Source of the DNA: Bacteroidales bacterium
Lineage (GTDB): Bacteria > Bacteroidota > Bacteroidia > Bacteroidales > UBA932
Length of the DNA stretch: 35,393 nt
Direction: 5' to 3'
Assembly: GCA_024401865.1 (NCBI GenBank)
Contig: JAKSKI010000012.1
Coordinates: 1-35,393 of the forward strand
A model generated the notes under the pieces. It worked only from the letters and a program-made list of their open reading frames with translations. It ran no database searches and was not told the DNA's origin. Position 1 is the stretch's first letter, and the number at the start of each line of letters is the position of its first letter. Shown piece by piece: positions 18,601 through 26,354 of this stretch. The position numbers and the translations under genes are program-made.

Positions 18601-20218
18601 CCTTGAGATCTGCGAATCCCAGATTGGCATAGAACTGATACAGTGCATTGCGGGTCTTGGGGGATATGTTGCAAGTGCCCTGGAAAAGGAAGTTGAGATT
18701 GGGGTCGTTGCATACAATCTTGCCGTTGAAACTCTTGCCGGTCATCCTTCCAACGGCTTCCAGTCCCGAATAGTCATAGCCCTTGAAAGTCAGCCTGTCA
18801 ACCAGCAGCGAATCTATCCTGACGGAAGCCGCTCCGGGAGTCAGCACTGCATCTATGCCGGTCCTTGCCGTGAATTTGCCGAACAGGGAATTGTCCAGAA
18901 GCGTGCCCAAGGCGAAGTTCTCGGCACGCGCCGTGCCGCGCACCTCTGTGCTGCGCCCCTTGTCAGTCATATGACTGAAGTGGAGCGAACTGAGGAAACC
19001 GCCATCATCCAGCTTGAGCCGTATGTCTGTGTCAAGGTCACGCAAATAACCTTTGGCCGTGCCTTTTACAGTAGCTTCCGACAGAGGAGCGAATCTGCTT
19101 ATGTCGAACCCGGACTTAGGGCTGAACTCCCGTACGAGAGTGGTGACGCCCTTGGACGTGCAACCGGCTCTCTTCACGGTCGCATCCAGCGCAAGGTTCT
19201 CGGAGTGTTCGAGTCCCAGAATCCTTGCGACAATGTCCATATCGATGCCGCTGCCCCTTTCAGTGAACCTCAGGCAGCTTACGTAAATGTCGTTTACAGG
19301 TCCGCAGGCATCGGCCGAGGATATGTCCAGCAGGGCCGTGTTGTCTGGAATAGTGCGGATGAAATACCTCAGGGACATTCCGGCCAGTTCCGATTCCGCC
19401 ACGTGCGCCTTGAGACATACGCTGTCACAGAAGTCGGTGAAAGAGTATGAATTCCTGAATGTCATCCCGAAATCGGGAATGTGTATGTCGGACCAGTTGT
19501 CCGTGAGATGGAAATCCGATACCGTCACCTTGCCAAGCCCTATGCTTGCCTCTCCGCTGACAAGAGCTGCACTGTAGCCTCCTTTGTCACTCATTGACAG
19601 TTCCCTGAGGTCCAAGTGCAGGATACCCCCCTTGAAACTCAAATCCCGGACCTTGGCCGACGGTATCATTATGTCCAGGTCGTTCCAGTTGAATCCAGGT
19701 GTTTCTGTGACTTTTGTGGGAGATATCAGGTTGTTGTATCTGAAATTGAAGTCTCTGACATTGGCTTTGCGTATTGTGAACAGGTCCGGTTTGGGAGTCG
19801 GTACCAGCGGAGGCTCGGGACTGTTGAAAATCCTCGGGAGATTGCTTTTCCAACCGCCCTGCTCGGTGGTCATATGCATCATTCCTCCGTCGACGTCCAG
19901 TCGTCTTATGATGATGCCGCCACCGGAGAATATGCTCCAAAGCGAGAACGTGCCGGAAGCGGACGCTATATACAGCAGAGTGTCCACAGGAGCGAAGCCA
20001 TTGCCTGAAATGTCCTTGAACGGGCATTCGTCAATTATGCATAGGTCCTTGAAGGTGAACGAGTTGAAAGGTTTGATGGCGATACTGCCCACAGTCGCGT
20101 TGCCATTGAGACTGCAATTGAGCTTCCGTGTAAGTCCGTGGGTTATGGCAGTCTGCACGCGGGGACTGCCCAGCACTATGAATGATGCCAGGATGATGAC
20201 AGTTACGATGCCTGCCAC
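15695..20218 (-). CDS. tamB: TamB-like translocation/assembly module protein (DUF490 domain)
   Basis: A very large envelope protein (about 1507 residues from the start chosen here) anchored by one N-terminal transmembrane helix and otherwise made of long repetitive beta structure, as expected of AsmA/TamB lipid-transport bridges. The C-terminal third holds the TamB (DUF490) domain with the pattern G-E-L-D-F-E-I-P followed by an E-I-R-F-N-G-D-P strand near residue 1220. The start is uncertain: no in-frame ATG lies near the transmembrane helix. I prefer GTG at 20218, just before the hydrophobic stretch, about 50 bases below a TACATTTG -7 element; the open frame continues to 20647 only through the antisense of tsaD. 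It heads the six-gene - strand operon, with mtaB following by ATGA overlap. Role in outer-membrane protein or lipid traffic is from family knowledge. Confidence 0.88.
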   Translation of the reverse strand: MAGIVTVIILASFIVLGSPRVQTAITHGLTRKLNCSLNGNATVGSIAIKPFNSFTFKDLCIIDECPFKDISGNGFAPVDTLLYIASASGTFSLWSIFSGGGIIIRRLDVDGGMMHMTTEQGGWKSNLPRIFNSPEPPLVPTPKPDLFTIRKANVRDFNFRYNNLISPTKVTETPGFNWNDLDIMIPSAKVRDLSFKGGILHLDLRELSMSDKGGYSAALVSGEASIGLGKVTVSDFHLTDNWSDIHIPDFGMTFRNSYSFTDFCDSVCLKAHVAESELAGMSLRYFIRTIPDNTALLDISSADACGPVNDIYVSCLRFTERGSGIDMDIVARILGLEHSENLALDATVKRAGCTSKGVTTLVREFSPKSGFDISRFAPLSEATVKGTAKGYLRDLDTDIRLKLDDGGFLSSLHFSHMTDKGRSTEVRGTARAENFALGTLLDNSLFGKFTARTGIDAVLTPGAASVRIDSLLVDRLTFKGYDYSGLEAVGRMTGKSFNGKIVCNDPNLNFLFQGTCNISPKTRNALYQFYANLGFADLKALNLDTRDIDASRVSCHMSSNFLRVDKGELVGKLQVRDIVLDDLKKQRHPGDITVESVTNPGDYRIRVSSPFVEGSYKGTGSVTEMLGYLTDITLRKDMPSVFGKDAARLSGYGGNYDMSLDFHDSRDILSFAMPGLYIADSTRISVSIRDSGCFKAGINSPRLAFGRNYIKGTSLSADNSCGSLNAVLDNAEIKAAGISLLNSSLRFRSVCDSLGLVFDINGSEKGRDDGRISLYGLLRRDSSDSLTVAVHTLPSFFNADGNRWDIDDADLHLRNSGVDVDNFRIHSAEQQIGLDGGVSKYGKDTLNLIISRLGLGLLGDLSGKDICLEGLVNGQARLISPVLGSVQANVALLADSIGIDGRMVGALNIDGNWDKSNDRMEFRLVNDKDGKKPLLARGYIYPDSGEFDMSAVLDNMDLALTEPFLTGIMSDMGGNMSGRVSASGSLRAPDISSHGLRFNSSKFRLASTGVTYTLDGPVSLTNEGVRLENMVVRDEEEGTASLTGGMHFDQDGKMQLKASMRMNGLQILDLPEAQGDRFYGKLAANGMVGITGPTDDFLVEGAVTTSGNGQVHVPLNTAVASSSSDLLTFKEKVLDVYVDPYDEMLNNVPAKVKRRKGNIRIHVRAGATPEVSALLELNKSTGNVISARGAGAVTLDMETATGKLNVIGDYKISGGELDFEIPGIVRKEFSLEDGSEIRFNGDPRDSEMDITAKYKLKTSLANLLSDTTSVSSRRLVECSINMAGNLKNPEIDFGVDVPDLSPDNRAKMAEALNTDDKVQKQFIALLVMGSFLPSEQSGVVNGSNILYSNVSQIMSNQLNNIFQKLDIPLDLGLGYQQNQTGTNIFDVAISTQLFNNRVEIGGTVGNRQYKTSKNPNGDVVGDIDISIKLDKPGQFKLNLFSHSADEYTSFLDYSQRNGIGLNYSKEYDNFWQMLREAFTPAAKKQQKQREQQSERTQSAKRTIKVEK

Positions 20219-20273
20219 TCTGCCGGTTATGTCTTTTGGGTATGCTATGGCAAATGCGCTTTTGTATATCCTA

Positions 20274-20281
20274 CAAATGTA
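20274..20281 (-). promoter_or_regulatory. -7 element for the tamB operon
   Basis: On the - strand the sequence TACATTTG fits the Bacteroidota TAnnTTTG consensus exactly. No good TTTG is found 19-21 bases upstream, so the match rests on the -7 element alone. Transcription would start near 20268, about 50 bases before the GTG proposed for tamB. Confidence 0.5.
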
Positions 20282-20293
20282 ATAAATAATTGT

Positions 20294-20301
20294 TAAATTT
20301 G
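20294..20301 (+). promoter_or_regulatory. -7 element for tsaD, overlapping the tamB promoter zone
   Basis: TAAATTTG matches TAnnTTTG. It lies 12 bases from the oppositely directed tamB -7 element, so each polymerase would cover the other's promoter. The start would be near 20307, giving a leader of about 12 bases before the ATG at 20319. No convincing -33 TTTG was found at the usual spacing. Confidence 0.5.
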
Positions 20302-20318
20302 TGCCCGCAAGACAAGAT

Positions 20319-21347
20319 ATGGCAGACATTATATTAGGCATAGAATCCTCCTGCGACGACACTTCGGCGGCAGTCATATCGGACGGCTGTCTGTTGTCCA
20401 ACGTCATTGCCTCCCAGGATGTGCACAAAGCATATGGAGGTGTGGTTCCCGAACTCGCTTCACGGGCCCACGAACTCAACATAGTTCCCGTTGTCAGCGA
20501 AGCTCTTTCGAGGGCCGGCATCAAAGCCTCCGACCTCACTGCCATTGCTTTCACAAGGGGGCCGGGACTGCTCGGTTCGCTGCTGGTAGGCACTTCTTTC
20601 GCCAAGACTCTGGGCCTGGCCCTGGATATCCCCATCGTTATGGTCAATCACCTTCAGGGGCATGTACTGGCCGGATTCGTGCGGCAGAAGGACGTTCCGG
20701 TAAGGGAGCCCTCGTTTCCGTATCTCTGTCTTCTTGTCAGCGGAGGTAATTCGCAGATAGTCAGGGTCGATGACCCTCTGCACTTCGAAATACTCGGACA
20801 GACCATAGACGACGCAGTGGGCGAGGCTTTCGACAAATGCTCCAAGATGATGGGACTCGGCTATCCCGGAGGGCCCGTCATCGACAGGCTTGCCAGGCAG
20901 GGGAATCCTGACAGGTTCAAGTTCGCCAAACCGCATGTCCCCGGTCTGGATTACAGTTTCAGCGGCATCAAGACATCCCTGCTGTACTTTGTCAGGGACG
21001 AGATTGCTAAGGATCCCGACTTCATGGAGAAGAACAAGGAGGATATATGCGCATCCTTCCAGAAATGCCTGATCGACATACTGATGGACAAGCTCGTCAA
21101 GGCGGCGAAGCAGACCGGCATCAAGGAGATTGCTATCGGCGGTGGAGTGTCGGCCAACAGCGGGCTGCGCGACAGGATAGTGGCGGAAGGCAGGAAGAGG
21201 GAATGGAACACATATCTTCCCGAGTTCAAATTCACGACGGACAATGCGGCTATGATAGCCATAGCGGGCTATTTTCACTACAAGGCGGGCGAGCGTGCCT
21301 CCCTGGATGTGGCACCTGTCAGCCGCGCGGCCGAATTCCAGGCATAG
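20319..21347 (+). CDS. tsaD: tRNA N6-adenosine threonylcarbamoyltransferase
   Basis: TsaD (Kae1 family) transfers the threonylcarbamoyl group to A37 of ANN-decoding tRNAs, working with TsaB and TsaE, which are not in this window. The 342-residue protein has the ASKHA fold signature I-L-G-I-E-S-S-C-D-D-T-S near the start, the metal-binding pair His111 and His115 in N-H-L-Q-G-H, the V-S-G-G-N-S/T motif, and a late G-G-G-V-S-A-N-S. The ATG at 20319 is chosen; a GTG at 20301 would add six residues not seen in the family. A -7 element ends at 20301. Four bases separate its stop from the next ATG, so the FAD protein is probably co-transcribed. Confidence 0.96.
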   Translation: MADIILGIESSCDDTSAAVISDGCLLSNVIASQDVHKAYGGVVPELASRAHELNIVPVVSEALSRAGIKASDLTAIAFTRGPGLLGSLLVGTSFAKTLGLALDIPIVMVNHLQGHVLAGFVRQKDVPVREPSFPYLCLLVSGGNSQIVRVDDPLHFEILGQTIDDAVGEAFDKCSKMMGLGYPGGPVIDRLARQGNPDRFKFAKPHVPGLDYSFSGIKTSLLYFVRDEIAKDPDFMEKNKEDICASFQKCLIDILMDKLVKAAKQTGIKEIAIGGGVSANSGLRDRIVAEGRKREWNTYLPEFKFTTDNAAMIAIAGYFHYKAGERASLDVAPVSRAAEFQA

Positions 21348-21351
21348 ATAG

Positions 21352-22926
21352 ATGAAAGAATTCGAAATAACCTGCCCCCTTACCAGGGAGCCCCGCATCA
21401 AGGAGATAGAAGCCAAGGCCGGAGGTTGCCGCTGGGTGCTTAGGAAGCGCTCGATCGATGCCCGCAAGGAACCCGTTTGGCGCTATCAGTATGAGGCATA
21501 CGCACCTGGCGAACAGTATGAGGAATATACTCTGCCCGAATACAGGGACGTGTCCGAATCGGAGCCTGTGGCCGTAATCGGTTCAGGCCCGGCCGGAATG
21601 TTCGCCGCACTCAAACTCCTGACCCTGGGACTCAAGCCCATAGTGCTAGAGAGGGGCAGGGACGTCCACGCACGCAAACTCGATATGGCAAAACTGTCCA
21701 GGGAAGGAGTCGTCAATCCCGAATCCAACTATTGTTTCGGAGAAGGCGGAGCCGGTGCCTTTTCGGATGGCAAACTGTACACCCGTTCTTCCAAGAGGGG
21801 TGACAATAGGGAGGTGCTTCACTCCCTCGTGTCATTCGGAGCCTCTGAGGACATATTGATTGACGCCCATCCCCACATTGGCTCGGACAAACTGCCTCAG
21901 ATAGTCGAAAACATCCGCAATTGCGTCATCTCCCACGGCGGTGAATATCATTTCGAAGCCTGTGTCAATTCCATAAAAGCCACTGAGGACGGATATGACG
22001 GATTAGTAGTAGGCACTGCCGACGGCAGCGCATACAGGGTGCGCAGAGCCATTCTCGCCACGGGTCATTCGGCACGGGACATATACCGGATGCTTCAATC
22101 TTCGGGAGGAACTCTGGAGGCGAAGGGCTTCGCCATGGGTGTGAGGGTAGAGCATCCTCAGGAGAAAATCAACTGGTGCCAGTACCACGGCCAGTGGAAA
22201 CCCGGAGTGCCGGCTGCCGAATATTCATTCGTGGAACAGGTGGACGGCAGGGGAGTATTCTCTTTCTGCATGTGCCCCGGAGGCATACTCGTCCCCTCGT
22301 CCACTGAGCCCGGAACGGTCGTTCTCAACGGGATGTCCAATTCTTCCCGCAACGGCAAGTTTGCCAATGCCGGCGTCGTAGTGCAGATCGAGCCTGAAGA
22401 CGTGCCGGGTGACGATCCGTTGAGACTTCTTGAATTCCAGAGGGACACCGAGAAGAAGATGTTCGAATATTGCGAATCCGTAAGATGTCTGGGCAAGGCC
22501 GGCCGTGACATATCCGTGACGGATGGCGCACTGTCCAATCCTATGGCGGCACCCGCGCAGAGAATGCAGGATTTCTGCGAGGGCAGGCTTACCAGAAACG
22601 TTCCCGAGACTTCCTACCATCCCGGCGTCATCAGCGCTCCGCTCCACGAGCTCCTGCCGCCTGTCGTGGCTGACAGGTTGAGGAAGGTGTTTCCCAGAGT
22701 CAGGATGCGCAATTACTATACAAATGCGGCGCTCCTGCTCGGCGTCGAATCCAGGACATCCTCTCCCGTGAGAATACCCAGGGACCCCGGAAGTCTGGAA
22801 TACGTGTCCTTCAAAGGAATATATCCCTGTGGAGAAGGTGCCGGATATTCGGGCGGCATTGTGTCCAGCGCAATTGACGGCATACGCTGTGCGGAAGCCT
22901 GTGCGAAGGCTCTCGGTCTGCTCTAG
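21352..22926 (+). CDS. COG2509-type FAD-dependent oxidoreductase
   Basis: A 524-residue flavoprotein of a family widely kept in anaerobes whose reaction is not established. An N-terminal region of about 70 residues, with R-E-P-R-I-K-E-I and a following R-K-R-S-I-D-A-R-K segment, precedes the FAD-binding Rossmann fold, whose dinucleotide motif V-I-G-S-G-P-A-G is at 75-82. The stretch G-E-G-G-A-G-A-F-S-D-G-K-L-Y near 130-143 is the strongest family signature, and the C-terminal G-E-G-A-G-Y-S-G-G-I closes the FAD site. It follows tsaD after 4 bases. Its stop codon falls in a CTAG that also holds the stop of the convergent mnmA gene. Cytosolic, no membrane segment. Confidence 0.9.
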   Translation: MKEFEITCPLTREPRIKEIEAKAGGCRWVLRKRSIDARKEPVWRYQYEAYAPGEQYEEYTLPEYRDVSESEPVAVIGSGPAGMFAALKLLTLGLKPIVLERGRDVHARKLDMAKLSREGVVNPESNYCFGEGGAGAFSDGKLYTRSSKRGDNREVLHSLVSFGASEDILIDAHPHIGSDKLPQIVENIRNCVISHGGEYHFEACVNSIKATEDGYDGLVVGTADGSAYRVRRAILATGHSARDIYRMLQSSGGTLEAKGFAMGVRVEHPQEKINWCQYHGQWKPGVPAAEYSFVEQVDGRGVFSFCMCPGGILVPSSTEPGTVVLNGMSNSSRNGKFANAGVVVQIEPEDVPGDDPLRLLEFQRDTEKKMFEYCESVRCLGKAGRDISVTDGALSNPMAAPAQRMQDFCEGRLTRNVPETSYHPGVISAPLHELLPPVVADRLRKVFPRVRMRNYYTNAALLLGVESRTSSPVRIPRDPGSLEYVSFKGIYPCGEGAGYSGGIVSSAIDGIRCAEACAKALGLL

Positions 22927-24185
22927 GCCGAAATCACCCCACTTCCCAACAGTTCGGGAGCCTCTCCTCCCTCAGTGCTGTACCAGACGGCGAACTGCCC
23001 CGGCGTGATACTTCTCTGCGGCTCATCAAAGATGACATACAAGCCGTCCTCCTCCTGCCTGAGCAAGGCATCCTGCAGTTGCTGACGGTAACGGATTCTG
23101 ACGCGGCATCTTAATTCGCGACCTGTTTCGAGCGATAGGTCAGTCCTTATCCAATGCACTTCTCCGGGGTTGATTTTCAGGGCTTTGCGATACAGACCGG
23201 GATGACGCTCTCCTTCTCCTACATAGATTATGTTGCGCTCTATGTCCGTTCCGATTACAAACAAAGGGTCCTTGTGCCCTCCGATGGCAAGCCCTTTCCT
23301 CTGGCCTATGGTGTAGAACTGGGCCCCTTCGTGCCTGCCGATGACGGAGCCCCAGGGATTGGCCTTGTAACGGGTCTTTTTGATATGCTTCCTGCCGCTC
23401 CTGTAGACCTCCGTCTCGAATACGACGTCGGAATAGTCGTAGGGCTTCGCAAAACTCTCGGGGTGACTTGAATAATATTCGGGGAATATCTCCACGACGT
23501 CCCCCTCGGATGAAGCCAGTTTCTGCTGCAGGAATACCGGCAGGTCCACCTTCCCTACGAAGCATATTCCCTGGGAGTCCTTCTTGTCGGCACTGGGGAG
23601 TTCCGCTTCAGCGGCCAGTCTCCTGACTTGAGTCTTGTCCATCTCCCCGATGGGGAAGAGCGCCTTGGACAGTTGCTCCTGAGACAGCTGGCAGAGGAAA
23701 TATGCCTGGCATTTGTTGAGGTCGGTGCCTTCCAGAAGGCTCCATACGGGCGTTCCGTCAGGATTGCAAACCGGATTGCCGGCGGCGTCCAGGGCCTGCC
23801 GCCTGCGGCAGTAATGCCCGGTGGCCACCATATCGGCGCCCAGATTTTCGGCCGCTTTGAGGAATGCGTCGAACTTGATCTGCGAATTGCACAGCACGTC
23901 GGGGTTCGGCGTGCGTCCTTTGGAATATTCATCGAACATATAGTCCGCGACGCGGGCCATATAGTCCTTGCTCAAATCCACGAAATAGAAGGGAATGCCG
24001 ATTTTGCGCGCCACCATCTCGGCCACGAATTTCTCCTCCTCCCATTCGCACTCTCCGTGAAGCGTGCCCTCGATGTCGTGCCAGTTCTGCATATACATCG
24101 CGAATACGTCATATCCCTGCCGCTTGAGCAGAAGGGCGGCAACGCTGGAGTCAACTCCTCCCGAAAGTCCTACGCAAATCTTCAT
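22923..24185 (-). CDS. mnmA: tRNA-specific 2-thiouridylase
   Basis: MnmA catalyses the ATP-dependent s2U34 thiolation of tRNA-Lys, -Glu and -Gln. The PP-loop SGGVDSS is at 8-14, the nucleophilic cysteine is Cys99 (in NPDVLCN) and the partner cysteine is Cys208 (in GICFVGK). At 420 residues it is longer than the usual 360 or so; the extra length sits in a loop at about 128-150 and in another at about 223-280, between the PP-loop and the tRNA-binding barrel. Similar insertions are common in MnmA of this phylum (family knowledge, not checked here). It is the last gene after lemA and DUF2207 (9-base gap to the latter) and converges with the COG2509-type gene, sharing 4 bases. Confidence 0.95.
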   Translation of the reverse strand: MKICVGLSGGVDSSVAALLLKRQGYDVFAMYMQNWHDIEGTLHGECEWEEEKFVAEMVARKIGIPFYFVDLSKDYMARVADYMFDEYSKGRTPNPDVLCNSQIKFDAFLKAAENLGADMVATGHYCRRRQALDAAGNPVCNPDGTPVWSLLEGTDLNKCQAYFLCQLSQEQLSKALFPIGEMDKTQVRRLAAEAELPSADKKDSQGICFVGKVDLPVFLQQKLASSEGDVVEIFPEYYSSHPESFAKPYDYSDVVFETEVYRSGRKHIKKTRYKANPWGSVIGRHEGAQFYTIGQRKGLAIGGHKDPLFVIGTDIERNIIYVGEGERHPGLYRKALKINPGEVHWIRTDLSLETGRELRCRVRIRYRQQLQDALLRQEEDGLYVIFDEPQRSITPGQFAVWYSTEGGEAPELLGSGVISA

Positions 24186-24194
24186 AATCCACGA

Positions 24195-25769
24195 TTACCT
24201 TACACCGCCGCCGAATCCGCCTCCACTGAATCCTCTGCCGCCGCCGAACGAACTGACTCCTCCGAATCCGCCTCTTGACGCGCCTGTACCGGAATGCAGC
24301 GCCTTCGCATTCGTGATGGAATCTGCCATATATCTGACGTTGCGCAGAGTTCTCAACGTGGTGTCGGAATCACCGGCAAATACCTCCTCAAAGGCCTGAG
24401 GATTGATTTCCTTGAGCTCGCCTGCCACTTTCTCGGCAATTCCGAACAGGGCTCCGAATATGAGAAGGTCTCGCCACAGTCCGACTTCCTTGCTGTAGCG
24501 TTCCCTTATCAGAGTGAAGTCATTCAGGAAATTGCGGAACCCTACGAGATTCCTTGCAGTCTGCTGTCCCTTTTTGTTGAATTTGCCCGCAGTGAGCAAC
24601 TTGGCTTCCTCAAGATGCCGTTTGCCTTCATCCTTGAGGGAAGAAGCCCATCTGGCCACTGCTGCATTATGGTTGGTTGACCAGCGTTTGAATTCGTTTT
24701 TCTGGAGAACGAGATCCCTGCCGGATGCTTCCTTCATCATCTCCAGGAGGCCCGCTTCCGAAGGTGACAGGACGCTCAGGTCGGCTGACGGGTTGAAACT
24801 CATCTCAATGTTGCCCCTTGCATCGTTGCTGACCCGGATGATGTCCTTGTCGATCATTCTCAGAATCATTGCGGAGGCTATGGTGTCACGGCCTCCTTCT
24901 CCCAGACTCTTCAGTATATAGTCCGCTCCAAGAATGTCTCCGTCGCAGGGAATGTCGCGGTACCACTTGATGTCCTTCTCGTTGCAGCCGAGTACCTGCT
25001 CCTTCCGTGCTTTCCTGACCGCGCCGGATATGATCAGACTTCCGCTTATGAAAAGGATGAAGAATATCAGGGGGGCCAGTATATCCCATATGCTTCCTTC
25101 CCGGTCATCGTCGAAAGACGAACCTTCGAGGGCCTTGGAGAGGGTGTCCTCGAAGCTGTCCCTTTCGACGCTTCTGGATGAGAAGATGCCTTTGTCGAAT
25201 CGGAGAAGCACAATTACGGACCCGTCCTGCCCCAGTGGCGCCGTGGTTTCGAACACGGCCCTGCCATCATCATTCAGGCTTGTTGTGCCCTCGAATCCGA
25301 ATCCCCACAGCCTGGTATTGTCCCCGTTGAGGGGAACGGGAGCCTGTATTTCCACCTTGACGCTCTCCGGTACGGGGTTGATGCCGGGAGAAACGAACTG
25401 AAGATGCAGTTTGTCATAGTCATCCATTGACTTGACGGCATTGCTCATACGATACCTGATGTTGAATGAGTGATGTCCGTAACTGCCAATGCCCCAGCAG
25501 AGCTCGCATTCCTTGCCGTCATCGATGACTCCGCAGCGCCCGGCCTTCCCGTCAATGCTCCTGCGATAGTCCCAGATGCCTTCGTTGACGAATTCGATGC
25601 CGTTCTCGGAGACTGAGAAATCACTGATGACGATGTCCGAGAGATTGCCCCGTTTAAGGTACATCTCCGTGCCCGAAACCACATCGATGTCCCACTGCTC
25701 TGAGATCAAAGCGCTTCCGTCTGGCTGAAGTTCGGCCAGAACGTATATTATCAGAGCCAGCAGTCTCAT
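24195..25769 (-). CDS. DUF2207 membrane protein with glycine-rich C-terminus
   Basis: A 524-residue protein of the DUF2207 family, function unknown. The N-terminus is a short hydrophobic stretch (3-12) followed at once by the family start L-Q-P-D-G-S-A-L-I-S-E-Q-W; the signal is unusually short, so it may be a poor or uncleaved signal peptide. An extracytoplasmic beta-rich domain spans about 12-200, a clear transmembrane helix lies at 228-250, and a second hydrophobic stretch is near 445-458. The last 25 residues are Gly-, Phe- and Ser-rich with repeated G-G-G-x-G-F, as is typical of this family. It starts within the lemA stop (TGATG) and precedes mnmA by 9 bases. LemA/DUF2207 pairs are common in bacteria and suggest a shared envelope function. 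Confidence 0.88.
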   Translation of the reverse strand: MRLLALIIYVLAELQPDGSALISEQWDIDVVSGTEMYLKRGNLSDIVISDFSVSENGIEFVNEGIWDYRRSIDGKAGRCGVIDDGKECELCWGIGSYGHHSFNIRYRMSNAVKSMDDYDKLHLQFVSPGINPVPESVKVEIQAPVPLNGDNTRLWGFGFEGTTSLNDDGRAVFETTAPLGQDGSVIVLLRFDKGIFSSRSVERDSFEDTLSKALEGSSFDDDREGSIWDILAPLIFFILFISGSLIISGAVRKARKEQVLGCNEKDIKWYRDIPCDGDILGADYILKSLGEGGRDTIASAMILRMIDKDIIRVSNDARGNIEMSFNPSADLSVLSPSEAGLLEMMKEASGRDLVLQKNEFKRWSTNHNAAVARWASSLKDEGKRHLEEAKLLTAGKFNKKGQQTARNLVGFRNFLNDFTLIRERYSKEVGLWRDLLIFGALFGIAEKVAGELKEINPQAFEEVFAGDSDTTLRTLRNVRYMADSITNAKALHSGTGASRGGFGGVSSFGGGRGFSGGGFGGGVR

Positions 25770-26317
25770 CAGATCTTCATTGAAGGCATATCAGACTTGG
25801 CCCTGTTCTCCTGAAGGTAGTCTTTCTCCCTGAACCCGAGCATCCCCGCCACTATGGAGTCGGGGAACTGCCTGACGGTCCTGTTGTATGACGTCACGGT
25901 GTCATTGTATACCATACGGCTTGTACGCACCTGGTTCTCGTAGAGGTTGACACTGTCCATTGTCTTGATGTAACCGTCATTGGCCTTGAGCTCGGGATAA
26001 CTCTCGGCGACGACATTGATGCGTCCGAGGGCATCCGTCAGGATATTCTCCTGATTGTCAGCATCCTTTGCGGTGCTGACCGAAGTGATGGAAGTCCTCT
26101 GCGCGATAATGTCACGAAGTGTGTTGTATTCGTGCTCGTTGTAGGACTTTATCAGTTCTGCAAGCGCAGTGAGTGCGTCCCAGCGGCTGGACTGCTGGAC
26201 GCCAATCTGGCTCATCGCATTTTTGCAGAGTTCTTCACTGCCTACGAGCTTGCGCTGCACTCCGATGACCCAGAGAATGAGAAGCGCCACGATGGCGACA
26301 ATTACTATTACTGACAT
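25769..26317 (-). CDS. lemA: LemA family membrane protein
   Basis: A 182-residue protein with one N-terminal transmembrane helix (residues 2-20) followed by the four-helix bundle of the LemA family, including the A-M-S-Q-I-G-V-Q-x-x-x-R-W-D-A-L segment at the expected place and a conserved Y-N-x-x-V/A-x-x-Y-N near the end. Function is unknown; LemA proteins are membrane-anchored and often encoded with DUF2207 or TPM-domain proteins. I start at the ATG at 26317 (MSVIV) since an in-frame ATG at 26398 would add 27 residues that overlap the upstream flavoprotein gene and disrupt the signal-anchor. A -7 element lies 29-36 bases upstream. Its stop and the DUF2207 start share one base. Confidence 0.93.
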   Translation of the reverse strand: MSVIVIVAIVALLILWVIGVQRKLVGSEELCKNAMSQIGVQQSSRWDALTALAELIKSYNEHEYNTLRDIIAQRTSITSVSTAKDADNQENILTDALGRINVVAESYPELKANDGYIKTMDSVNLYENQVRTSRMVYNDTVTSYNRTVRQFPDSIVAGMLGFREKDYLQENRAKSDMPSMKI

Positions 26318-26345
26318 AATGTTGAAAATATTGGATGTTGTTCCG

Positions 26346-26353
26346 CAAATATA
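26346..26353 (-). promoter_or_regulatory. -7 element for lemA-DUF2207-mnmA
   Basis: TATATTTG on the - strand fits TAnnTTTG exactly and sits between the stop of the BaiN-type gene (26355) and the lemA ATG (26317). A start near 26340 would give a leader of about 23 bases. No clear -33 element was found in the end of the upstream gene. Confidence 0.5.
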
Positions 26354-26354
26354 A

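Noticed and set aside
20219..20647. N-terminal extension of the tamB frame across tsaD
   Set aside because: It is antisense to the well-supported tsaD coding region and has no TamB-like features; the open frame is a by-product of the tsaD codons.
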